Source: Bacteroidota bacterium (GTDB lineage Bacteria; Bacteroidota; Bacteroidia; Bacteroidales; UBA12077). From it: a stretch of DNA of 64,000 bases. A model generated the notes under the pieces. It was not told where the DNA came from. It saw only the letters and a list, made by a program, of their open reading frames with translations, and made no database searches. The DNA lies in contig JAHLLG010000004.1 of assembly GCA_020444275.1 (NCBI GenBank), positions 238,373 through 302,372 on the forward strand, written 5' to 3'. The position numbers and the translations under genes are program-made. This document shows positions 18,164 through 26,988 of the stretch, one piece after another; the first letter of the stretch is position 1, and each line of letters opens with the position of its first letter.

Positions 18164-20332
18164 TTATTTATTTATAATTGTTAATTCATTTATAATATTT
18201 TGAGCGTTTGCAAATTTATCAATAATAAATAGTACATACCTTATATCAACATTTATACACTTTTGCTTCTCGGGAATAAAAGCAATATCGCCACTCATAG
18301 CTTCCCAGTTTCCATCGAACGCTAATCCAATTATTTCTCCTTTAGCATTTAATACTGAGCTGCCAGAATTACCTCCTGTAATATCATGATTGGTAAGAAA
18401 GCAAGTGTTTAATACACCCGACGCATCATAATCACCATAATCCTTTGATTGATATAATGATTTTAATTTTTTAGGAATATGATATATCACACTATCAGAA
18501 TTGTTTTTCTCAATAACACCTTCGAAGGTGGTTTGATAGTTATACTTAACAGCATCTTTTGCTATATATCCACCTACGTTACCATAAGTTAACCTCATCG
18601 TTGAGTTTGCATCGGGGTAATATAATTTGTCAGGATTCATTTCTAGTAATCCTTTCACAAAAGTCTTATTTGCTGTATGTATAACTTTTTCATATTTACT
18701 CTCTTCCTGGTTTAAAGAAATAGCCTTGGACATTAGTGGATATGCTATGTTTATTGAAACGTCGCTAATGTCTGAATCAATCGTAAGATTTTTTAGATAT
18801 GATTTTACTTTTGATAAATCGGAAAAGATAGTTTGAGAATATACATCATCAGCAAGCTGCTTCATGTCCCAGTTATAATCTTTGGCTATTGAAGTAAATT
18901 CTTCAGGCAAAGTACTTCGATCAACATGATTAACAAAATGTTGTAACAATACAATAAAAATTTGTTTATCGACATGTACGTCATAATCTTTATATAAAGA
19001 TTCATAAGTAGCAATAAGCTGATCAATATTTTTTTCAAGCTTGTTTTTATCTAATTTATTATCTTCTAATGCCTTTTTTAGTCGTTTCATTCGCATAGAG
19101 AACTTAATAATTTCAGGTCCCATCAGTACAGCTTCGTTGTAATATTTTACCGTCTGAGTTAATTTGGCTTTGTTTTTATATGCCTCTTGAATTATATTTA
19201 AAACATTGCCATATGTTTCATTCAGATTATTATCAGAATTTGCCCATGTTTGGAATTCCTTTTCAAGTTCTCTTTTATCGTCAATCGTATTGTACCTTAT
19301 TAGGCACTCTCTCTGACCCATATCATATTTCCAATAATTGCTAAGACCTGAAAATTTTGAAGCATATTTAATTTTAATTTGGTTACTTTCAGCCATTGCC
19401 TTGCGCATAACATCAAGTTTTTTGTTACGCATTTCAATACTTATAGGTGTACTGATGTTTATAATTTCGTCAATGGCATACGAAGTAATGTATCTTTTTG
19501 TTTTACCAGGAAACCCCATAATAAAGCTAAAATCGCCTTCACTAATTCCTGAGGCGTTAATCTTTAAATGTTTTTTGGATTTTAAGGGTACATTTTCTTC
19601 TGAGTATTCAGCAGGAGATCCATCCGGAGCAGTATATACTCTAAAGAATGTAAAGTCGGCAGTATGACGCGGCCATTCCCAATTATCAGTTTCGCCGCCA
19701 AAATTTCCTATATCGGAAGGAGGTGCAGCGACTAACCTAACATCTTTATATGTTTCGTAAATAAAAAGATAATAACCATTGCCATTATATACTGAATGAA
19801 CTTCGGCATTATAATGTGTACCTTTAACAGCTTCTCGGGCCATAAGTCTTCTTATACGCATCATATTAGGGTGTTTTGCCCCATTTTTTAACTGTTTTGT
19901 TTTTAATTTATTTACCTCGTCAGTAACATCTTTTACGTCAATAAGGAATGAAACAGATTTACCGGGATTAGGTAACTCTTCATTATAGTTTTTTGCCCAG
20001 AAACCATCTCTTAAATAATCGTGTTCAACAGAGCTATGCTCCTGGATTTCAGAATACCCACAATGATGATTGGTTAATAACAACCCATTAGAAGAAACTA
20101 CTGTTCCTGTGCAAGAACCACCATCTAAGGCTACAATAGCATCTTTTAAACTCAGTTGATCTAAACTAAAGAGTTCTTCAAGTTCAAGTTCAATTCCTTT
20201 ATCCTTAATGCTTTTATAGTTTATTTCATTTAAAAGAGATACCAGCCACATTCCCTCATCTGCTACAACTCTTGTAAATAGTACAATAGTTACTAAAAAT
20301 GATAAACTAATTATTTTAAGAGTTCTTTTCAT
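18164..20332 (-). CDS. S46 family dipeptidyl-peptidase (DPP7-like), tandem paralog
   Basis: The 722-residue paralog of the following gene has the same layout: a signal peptide ending VVA before DEGMW, TNHHC with the catalytic His near 87, GGETDNWEWPRH, and GGNSGSS with Ser at about 656. The +18 position is again Gly (FDGNWE), so DPP7-like specificity is inferred for both copies. One difference is Ser instead of the usual Pro after the catalytic GSGS block (SGSS against SGSP). The copies are well diverged along their length, suggesting an old duplication with different substrate preference. Both are probably co-transcribed from upstream of 20332. Confidence 0.93.
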   Translation of the reverse strand: MKRTLKIISLSFLVTIVLFTRVVADEGMWLVSLLNEINYKSIKDKGIELELEELFSLDQLSLKDAIVALDGGSCTGTVVSSNGLLLTNHHCGYSEIQEHSSVEHDYLRDGFWAKNYNEELPNPGKSVSFLIDVKDVTDEVNKLKTKQLKNGAKHPNMMRIRRLMAREAVKGTHYNAEVHSVYNGNGYYLFIYETYKDVRLVAAPPSDIGNFGGETDNWEWPRHTADFTFFRVYTAPDGSPAEYSEENVPLKSKKHLKINASGISEGDFSFIMGFPGKTKRYITSYAIDEIINISTPISIEMRNKKLDVMRKAMAESNQIKIKYASKFSGLSNYWKYDMGQRECLIRYNTIDDKRELEKEFQTWANSDNNLNETYGNVLNIIQEAYKNKAKLTQTVKYYNEAVLMGPEIIKFSMRMKRLKKALEDNKLDKNKLEKNIDQLIATYESLYKDYDVHVDKQIFIVLLQHFVNHVDRSTLPEEFTSIAKDYNWDMKQLADDVYSQTIFSDLSKVKSYLKNLTIDSDISDVSINIAYPLMSKAISLNQEESKYEKVIHTANKTFVKGLLEMNPDKLYYPDANSTMRLTYGNVGGYIAKDAVKYNYQTTFEGVIEKNNSDSVIYHIPKKLKSLYQSKDYGDYDASGVLNTCFLTNHDITGGNSGSSVLNAKGEIIGLAFDGNWEAMSGDIAFIPEKQKCINVDIRYVLFIIDKFANAQNIINELTIINK

Positions 20333-20346
20333 AATGTTAATTTTGT

Positions 20347-20375
20347 AAGTACCTGCAGCATTACTGCAGGTACTT
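20347..20375. terminator. Perfect hairpin between the [4Fe-4S] protein gene and the S46 pair
   Basis: AAGTACCTGCAG (20347-20358) and CTGCAGGTACTT (20364-20375) form a 12-bp perfect stem with a 5-base loop, 8 bp past the stop of the [4Fe-4S] gene. There is no real T run on the minus side, so it may be a weak terminator, an mRNA-stabilising hairpin or an operator. Confidence 0.45.
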
Positions 20376-20382
20376 GTATAAT

Positions 20383-22314
20383 TTAATTAGCGGGGTTTTT
20401 AGTTTGGATATATTTAAATGGATTTGCAAAATTTTGAACTTTACCCGTTCGGAAATGAATTTCTAATGAATCAGCATTCATCATTTCCACAATCTTATCT
20501 TCATTGGTTACACTCTTAACATAATCAATTTGTAAGTACGGATTTTCATTAACCAAATTAGAATGTATTGCCACAACACCTGTATCTTGCATTGATAAAT
20601 GATTTTGCATATATGCTACCCAAGAAGTAGATTTATCCATAAATTCGAATTCAACTGTATAGATGCCAATTTCATCATTCAAATAACGATCTCTGTTGTT
20701 GAATATTTTGAAATATTCTGCATACATTATCTTTTTAAACTCAGTAGTATTTATAATCTGATCCATTTTTTCTATTCCCCGAACCTCAAAATTTAGCGGA
20801 ACCGTCTTCTCAATATCGCTTATTGAGTAAGTTAATGTCTCGCTTTCAATGTGCTCTTTTAACTCTTCGAGATTAACATTTTTCGTAGCACTGAAATAGA
20901 TATGTGTTTCAACAGGTTCGCCCCATTTCGTATCAAAACCATAAACATCACCATATTGCATTAATAGTTGTTTTAGATAATATGCATCAAACTGATCGAA
21001 GAAACCTAATAATCCAACTTTTATTACCTGAATTTGCTCATTGGTATCAGGATTTACGATGGTTACTTTTGATGTAGAGAATAACTTTTCCGTTATCTTA
21101 TCGTGATTAATGATTTTTGGATCATAAAATAATTTGATAGAATGATCGTCGGCATATGCCTCTATTCCATAAATTCCTTTCACTTCTCGCATTTGGCGGG
21201 CAAAAGCCATTGCACTGCCGTAGCATTTAATATTTTTAATACCGGCACGCTTATAAACTTTAGTGTTTTCAAGTTTTGCTTCATCTACCCAACGCAGATC
21301 GATAGTAGCAACTCTGAACGTAGAGCCGATATAAATACCAACAACAACAAGAATAACAACTAATGTAGCAGGTAACCATTTAATGTTTGATTTATTATTA
21401 ATAGTGATAGCACCTTCTTTTGAGCAAGAATTTATACATTCACCACACAAGTTACAGTCAATATGATGAACTTTTTCTAATTCGGCAACCGGAATACCTT
21501 GAGGACATGATTTTGTGCAAATAGTACAATTATTACAAATATCATCGTTACGTGTTATTTTTAAGAATGGGAATATTTTACTTTCCATTCTGGTTATTTC
21601 AAGAATGTATGCCAAGCCGGTAATAATCGCCAATGGCCATACATAAGAAATTTCCAATGAGAATCCTAAAATTAACAAGATATAGATACCCATTACTCCC
21701 GCAAAAAGAATAAAAAATCTAAAAATATTAGATATAGCTCCTAGTGGGCACAAATATTTACACCAAAACAAGCGAAATAATACTGAACCACCTACCAAAA
21801 TAATAATTGATAAAATTGCCATCCATACAGTAACATCGACATTAAATAATGTAAATGTTGCAAAGAACGGATCATAGTTTTTACAGAATAATTCACTAGA
21901 ACCTAATGTAAAGTAAAAGGTTACAAACAAAAGAACATACTTCAACAAACGTAATACTTTATCTGTTGTTCCTGTTATTTCTCTTCGTATTTTAAACTTA
22001 GTTCCAATTTTTCCTAACCACTCAGAAAATGTACCCAAAGGACAAATATAACCACAGAATAATTTGCTAAACAGCACAACGCCAACTAACAATACTACAC
22101 CCATAACAATTTGTGCACTGGTCATTGAGCAAGCAAGAGATCCTCGCACAAAAAGACTTGATAATGCCTGTAAACCACCAAAAGGACAATATGCCTCGAA
22201 ATCGGGAGTATACGCTTCGTCTATTCCCCAGCGCACCAGCATGTAGCCTAGTAATAGAAGAATAATTCCTTGTAAAGTAAACCGTAAACGGTTTTTGATT
22301 TTAGTTTTTTTCAT
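20383..22314 (-). CDS. NapH-like membrane [4Fe-4S] protein with C-terminal HMA-like domain
   Basis: The 643-residue inner-membrane protein has an N-terminal half with about six membrane segments and two CPLG motifs (91-94, 189-192), as in NapH/CcoG/RdxA-type electron-transfer proteins. Two ferredoxin-type [4Fe-4S] sites follow: C260-C263-C266-C270 and C287-C290-C293-C297. After one more membrane helix (about 312-330) comes a region (about 358-425) that reads as a beta-alpha-beta-beta-alpha-beta HMA-like domain, with CYG in place of the metal-binding CxxC. The remaining 200 residues are unrecognised. It probably passes electrons across the membrane. It lies 117 bp after the T9SS propeller gene of the TonB locus, so shared function is inferred. 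Confidence 0.82.
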   Translation of the reverse strand: MKKTKIKNRLRFTLQGIILLLLGYMLVRWGIDEAYTPDFEAYCPFGGLQALSSLFVRGSLACSMTSAQIVMGVVLLVGVVLFSKLFCGYICPLGTFSEWLGKIGTKFKIRREITGTTDKVLRLLKYVLLFVTFYFTLGSSELFCKNYDPFFATFTLFNVDVTVWMAILSIIILVGGSVLFRLFWCKYLCPLGAISNIFRFFILFAGVMGIYILLILGFSLEISYVWPLAIITGLAYILEITRMESKIFPFLKITRNDDICNNCTICTKSCPQGIPVAELEKVHHIDCNLCGECINSCSKEGAITINNKSNIKWLPATLVVILVVVGIYIGSTFRVATIDLRWVDEAKLENTKVYKRAGIKNIKCYGSAMAFARQMREVKGIYGIEAYADDHSIKLFYDPKIINHDKITEKLFSTSKVTIVNPDTNEQIQVIKVGLLGFFDQFDAYYLKQLLMQYGDVYGFDTKWGEPVETHIYFSATKNVNLEELKEHIESETLTYSISDIEKTVPLNFEVRGIEKMDQIINTTEFKKIMYAEYFKIFNNRDRYLNDEIGIYTVEFEFMDKSTSWVAYMQNHLSMQDTGVVAIHSNLVNENPYLQIDYVKSVTNEDKIVEMMNADSLEIHFRTGKVQNFANPFKYIQTKNPAN

Positions 22315-22431
22315 GATACCTTATTTATTGTTTATTTATAATTTCTTTTTAATTTGGGTGTTATTTCCCCAGAGGCAAAACATTGAATTTGCCTTAAAGT
22401 GTTGAATATAAGATTATTGGATTATTTTAGT

Positions 22432-24126
22432 TTAGTGTTGTATTATGATCTGTCTTGTTTTATGATTATATTTAGAATTAATTTGTACCAGATAAACTCC
22501 TGAAGGTATGTTACTCAAATTTATTTTGTTTTCAGGTGTGTCCGATCTATATACTATTCCGCCAATAATATTATAAATGCAAATATTTTCGATTGGATCG
22601 GCATAGTCGTTACTCTCTACACAAAGATATTGATTAGCTGGGACCGGATATATATTAATATGTGAGTTGCTTTTTATGGCATCGCTTATTCCTGTAGTTT
22701 CATTATCTTCAGGATCTGCCATTAAAGCAATCCATATATTTTTCTTATCATCAACATTACTATATGTTTCATTATTAAAAAACGTACCATCACCTTTATA
22801 ATGTCCTAACAGAACAATGCTATCATTTGAAGTTACTTCCATTGAATAGATATATCCGGAAAAAGCAGTAGTTGATGTTTGTTTTATCCATTCAAATGCT
22901 CCTTCGTTATTATACTTAATAAGCAAAGCCTCATTTCCATCTTCACAAGTAAATGTTTCACCATTAAATGTGGTTTGCGGATCGGTAAAGTATGCTGCAA
23001 CATATATGCTTCCACTAGAGTTAACTACCATATCATATGCACCTTCATTCGAATTTCCGCCTTGTGCATCAAACCAGAGTAAATTACCATCGGCTGAATA
23101 TTTACAAACGTAATAGTCAAATTTATTCACTGCAGTTACCTTTTCATAGTTACCATCTAAACTTTCCAGTTTTAGTTCACCTTGAAACAGCCCGCCACAA
23201 TAAACATTATTCTCATTATCAGTTTCAACAGCATATCCCATCATAAAAGAGGCACTTCCCTGTCTGTTTCCCCAAACTAAGCTGCCATCGTTACCGTTGA
23301 GTTTAACCAGATAGTTATCTTGTGATGTGTTAGATTGTTTTAAAGGATAAATAGTACTGTTCTCAACATTCTTTATAATTACACTTCCTTTTGCTTCTAA
23401 TATTGCATTTACATTTCCCTCACTATCAATATCAAAAGCCCGGCAGGTTCCACTAGTGCAATTTACCTTGTTAAGCCAATTTAGTTCTCCATCTAAAGTT
23501 AAACTAGCAATTATAGGATTATAATTTGCTTGTGTATTTGCATCATCAGGTGTAAAGGTGTTACCTAAGATATCCAAACTTATTTTATAAGAACCCACAA
23601 TTACTAACTGATTATTGTGAATATTCATTTCTTCGATAACATCACCACCTAATCCTGCAAAAACCTTTACCCATTGTAAAGTGCCTTCAGCGTTATATTT
23701 GGCAATATAAATATCAGTCACATTTTCATTTGCTTCGTTTTCTGCAACAAACATCTGATCTCCGAAGAAAATGGTGTCATTAAATGTTCCGCCTGCATAA
23801 ACATTATTATTTTTATCAGTAGCCACGGCTTTCCCAAAGGCAGAATGGTTTTTATCTCCTCCAGCGTTGGTAGCCCACAACACATCTCCGTTTTTATCAG
23901 TTTTAATTAAGTACATATCCCTACTACCAGTACATTCAAGGCTGTTTTCTCCCCAATCGATTTTCTCACTAAATGATCCTGTGAATAGGAAGTTTCCATT
24001 AGCATCCACAGCACATTTGTGGCCTTCGTCATCGCCACTACTCCCGAATGTTTTAACCCACTCGAAAGTTTGTGCTGATATATCAAACGATATAATAGTT
24101 AATAGTATAAGTAAAAGTTTTTTCAT
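22432..24126 (-). CDS. Secreted beta-propeller protein with T9SS type A sorting domain
   Basis: The 564-residue protein has a signal peptide (about 1-18, SFDISA). Repeats of about 45-60 residues of the form DANGNFLFTGSF / DKNNNVYAGGTF / NSSGSIYVAAYF follow, as in SBBP-type beta-propellers, through about residue 470. The last 75 residues are a type IX sorting domain (NIYPVPANQ, IYNIIGGIVY, IPSGVYLVQI). It is therefore predicted to be exported through the SprA translocon and attached to or released from the surface. The gene lies 19 bp after the DUF6850-like gene and is probably co-transcribed with the TonB receptor. Confidence 0.85.
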   Translation of the reverse strand: MKKLLLILLTIISFDISAQTFEWVKTFGSSGDDEGHKCAVDANGNFLFTGSFSEKIDWGENSLECTGSRDMYLIKTDKNGDVLWATNAGGDKNHSAFGKAVATDKNNNVYAGGTFNDTIFFGDQMFVAENEANENVTDIYIAKYNAEGTLQWVKVFAGLGGDVIEEMNIHNNQLVIVGSYKISLDILGNTFTPDDANTQANYNPIIASLTLDGELNWLNKVNCTSGTCRAFDIDSEGNVNAILEAKGSVIIKNVENSTIYPLKQSNTSQDNYLVKLNGNDGSLVWGNRQGSASFMMGYAVETDNENNVYCGGLFQGELKLESLDGNYEKVTAVNKFDYYVCKYSADGNLLWFDAQGGNSNEGAYDMVVNSSGSIYVAAYFTDPQTTFNGETFTCEDGNEALLIKYNNEGAFEWIKQTSTTAFSGYIYSMEVTSNDSIVLLGHYKGDGTFFNNETYSNVDDKKNIWIALMADPEDNETTGISDAIKSNSHINIYPVPANQYLCVESNDYADPIENICIYNIIGGIVYRSDTPENKINLSNIPSGVYLVQINSKYNHKTRQIIIQH

Positions 24127-24145
24127 ATATAATTGATTTAGTTAA

Positions 24146-25732
24146 CTAAAATAATAATCCAATTTTAAGCATAACAGATGTTTGACTAGCATCTTTAAAA
24201 TAATCTGAATTTAAAACTTCTAGTCTACCTGCATAACAAGTAATATAATAGTTTGTACAATCATTTAAGAAACCATAATAAGTGACTCCCACATTACTGG
24301 CAAGATAATCAGCAACCAAATATTCATAATTATGTACCACGAACGGCTGCGTTATATCTGTTTCGATTTCAATAAATTCCGATTCAGGCTCAATGTTTAA
24401 TTCTGAATTAAGATTCTGTGAATAATTAATTCGGATATTAGCTGAAAACTTCTTGTCAAACATTAAAAATGCCTTATCGTATTCAGTCGCAAAGTTGATT
24501 TTTTCAATGGTTTGTATTGCATAAAATATATTCGCGTATTCTGTATTTTGATATTTTGCATTGATTAGAAATTTTCCGGCTCGCGATTGATTTAGCATAT
24601 TAGTATATAACTCATAAACAGCATCAACATACATTTTGGTAGTTTTCATTTCAACTTGTGCAGTACTTAAATTGTACATCTTTCCATCGTCGTATCTGGC
24701 ATTTAACTTAGCATAATGCAGCGTATTTGTTTTTTTCAGGCTAATAGCGCTATAGAATTGGTATTCTTCGCGAGAATATTTATAATCTTCTTCAGCCACA
24801 GAATATAAGATTCCGTTAACCGGATCCTCATAACTTTTATAGGGATATAAAATACCCTTTTCAGTGTTTAATTTATAAGTAAGCTCTGAAATATAGTTTA
24901 CTTTATTTCCGGTGTAACCATACTGCAAAGCCAAACCATTGTTCCACTGATCTATTCTATATTCTATACTTGATTTTGTAACAGGTTTTTCTTTCAGGGC
25001 GAGTCCCATAATCTTGTACATTAATGATCCACCAACACCATATTTGTTCATAATAGCAATGTCCTGACGATAATCTTCATAGATATACGTTAATCCAATG
25101 TTTGATTTACCTGATATCTCAAAAATTACGGATGGTCTAAGTCGCAGATCCTTAATTGTAGATTTTGGTCTTGGATCATTATCTCTACCTCCGGTTGATA
25201 CGTTGTAATCAACGCCTAATCCTAATCTTAAAACATTCCATATAGGGGTAGATGCTGCCAGCATATTAAGTTTATAATGATCTTTTTTCCAGTCACCGCC
25301 AACCGAATCAGCCAGAATAAAGGGGCAATCCCTTTCGGTATCCATCATTGAAGACCATTCAATATTATCTTCATCTGATCGGTGAAAAGAAAAACCTCCT
25401 TGGAGATAAATGTTATCTAATGCCTTATAGCCGTAGGCATCCATACCATATGCTAATTTTTCCGATGGGTAAAAGGTAGCTTTATAATCCGATTCATTAT
25501 AAATACCCTCAAAAACAACGTGTCCGTAGTTTTGTACCGGATTTACACCTAAACCTGTTGCATTTTGACTATTTAACCAAAGATTATTTCTTAGTCTGCT
25601 ATTTTCAGTTATTTTATTTGATAATAATTGTATCGAGTCTTTCTCATTTTGAGCGGATATAGTAAAACAAGTACAACTCATAATATATATCAAAATCAAA
25701 CTCCGGCTAATATTTTTTCCTATCATTTTCAT
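24146..25732 (-). CDS. DUF6850-like outer-membrane beta-barrel protein
   Basis: The 528-residue protein has a signal peptide (ending about TISAQ). Alternating-residue beta strands rich in aromatic residues run to the C-terminus, which ends in a hydrophobic LKIGLLF strand as expected for an outer-membrane barrel. The N-terminal NGxNP-like LGVNPVQNYG and the overall length resemble the DUF6850 family, which in Bacteroidota is found beside TonB receptors and DUF4876 lipoproteins, as here. Spacing to the DUF4876 gene is 16 bp. The role is unknown; it may be a second pore or a structural partner of the receptor. Confidence 0.7.
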   Translation of the reverse strand: MKMIGKNISRSLILIYIMSCTCFTISAQNEKDSIQLLSNKITENSRLRNNLWLNSQNATGLGVNPVQNYGHVVFEGIYNESDYKATFYPSEKLAYGMDAYGYKALDNIYLQGGFSFHRSDEDNIEWSSMMDTERDCPFILADSVGGDWKKDHYKLNMLAASTPIWNVLRLGLGVDYNVSTGGRDNDPRPKSTIKDLRLRPSVIFEISGKSNIGLTYIYEDYRQDIAIMNKYGVGGSLMYKIMGLALKEKPVTKSSIEYRIDQWNNGLALQYGYTGNKVNYISELTYKLNTEKGILYPYKSYEDPVNGILYSVAEEDYKYSREEYQFYSAISLKKTNTLHYAKLNARYDDGKMYNLSTAQVEMKTTKMYVDAVYELYTNMLNQSRAGKFLINAKYQNTEYANIFYAIQTIEKINFATEYDKAFLMFDKKFSANIRINYSQNLNSELNIEPESEFIEIETDITQPFVVHNYEYLVADYLASNVGVTYYGFLNDCTNYYITCYAGRLEVLNSDYFKDASQTSVMLKIGLLF

Positions 25733-25748
25733 ATCTCTGATTCTTTAA

Positions 25749-26984
25749 CTATTCAAATCTGTAAGGTGTTGGAAAAGAAACGACTTCAAAGTCTTCACTC
25801 GAATTATTAGTATCTTGTAAAATAATTCTTCCATTAATGTTATCTTCTACTTTTCTTCTGCAACTTTCTAAATTGAAAATGCCATTGCAATAAGTAAAAC
25901 CTGCATCAATCGATTCTGGTAATCTTTTGTAACCTCCGGAATTTGCATATGCCAATGACTCAAAACCATCCAACACATCACTAGAATTTATTCTCATTAT
26001 TGTATATCCCTGGGTATTGTTAGGTTCAGGAATAACATCGAGGTTATCAAGTTCATTGGATTTAAATAATACTATTGCGGGTCCATAACTATGTAAAATC
26101 CAGTCGTGTGTGTTTGGTCTGTTGGCAAATATTTCGATCATGTTTGGTACTTCAACAACGTCGATATCACGTTGAACATCTCTTAATAAAAATGTTTCCC
26201 AACTGGCATCAGATAAATCTATACTATTAGGGTTTCCATTTGAGTCATCGCGGTGATTAATGCCATCCTGAGCTATTACAATGCTCTCTCCAGGCATTAT
26301 TGGATGTTGTTTGCCGGTTCCGGGAACCATCCATGCATAAGTTAAGTATACATGATCAGGATCAACACTAAATTCTGTAGGACTGGATTCTGTTGCTCCA
26401 TTTGCCCCATAAACAGTTGCTATACACAAGCTATCAGCAAATAACACTTTATTGGTATTATTATAGATCTCTACAAAGTGATCTGCGTAGTAGGCTCTGT
26501 CGTTAGGTGTAGTTGAACCAGTATAATAAACTTCTTTTATTAAATAATCTCCGGGTAACGACGATTTCAGATTTACTTTTCCAAGGTCAACATCTTCAAA
26601 AAGAAATAGGTCTTCCATTGTAACATTTAAGTTTACTAATCTCCCATCGTTAATATCTTCCTGATCAATAATGTTTTCGCCATATCCCGATGCTTCCAGT
26701 GAAGGTATCTTTTTCCCAAATGAAAGTCTATATCCTCCTTTTTTTACATTATCGAAATATACTTTTCCGTCATCTGAAGATTGTTTAGTAACACTTAACC
26801 CATTTTCAAGATTAATTAGACGAACATTTACATCTCCTGCTTTGTCCACATTATAATGTGTTGGATAATTCACCTGAACTTCAACAGTGAATAATTCTGC
26901 ATCATTCTCGTAGATGCTATCTTCACAGGATATCATCAGAGATAATACAAAGGCCAGATATATAAGCTTTATGTTAACTTTCAT
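25749..26984 (-). CDS. DUF4876 surface lipoprotein
   Basis: The 411-residue protein has a lipoprotein signal: hydrophobic core about 6-17, lipobox LMISC with Cys at about 20, followed by Glu-Asp-Ser, an acidic start that in Bacteroidota favours surface exposure. Residues about 30-120 look like a carboxypeptidase-regulatory/transthyretin-like beta domain (GKVYFDNVKKGGYRLSF). The larger C-terminal part (YYADHFVEIYNNT, SLCIAT) matches the lamin-tail-like layout of DUF4876. It lies 4 bp after the TonB receptor gene, so by analogy with SusC/SusD pairs it may cap or feed the receptor. The ligand is unknown. Confidence 0.78.
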   Translation of the reverse strand: MKVNIKLIYLAFVLSLMISCEDSIYENDAELFTVEVQVNYPTHYNVDKAGDVNVRLINLENGLSVTKQSSDDGKVYFDNVKKGGYRLSFGKKIPSLEASGYGENIIDQEDINDGRLVNLNVTMEDLFLFEDVDLGKVNLKSSLPGDYLIKEVYYTGSTTPNDRAYYADHFVEIYNNTNKVLFADSLCIATVYGANGATESSPTEFSVDPDHVYLTYAWMVPGTGKQHPIMPGESIVIAQDGINHRDDSNGNPNSIDLSDASWETFLLRDVQRDIDVVEVPNMIEIFANRPNTHDWILHSYGPAIVLFKSNELDNLDVIPEPNNTQGYTIMRINSSDVLDGFESLAYANSGGYKRLPESIDAGFTYCNGIFNLESCRRKVEDNINGRIILQDTNNSSEDFEVVSFPTPYRFE

Positions 26985-26988
26985 ATTT

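Noticed and set aside
22373..22394. Hairpin AGGCAAA / TTTGCCT downstream of the T9SS propeller gene as terminator
   Set aside because: Seven base pairs with no T run on either strand; too weak to call.
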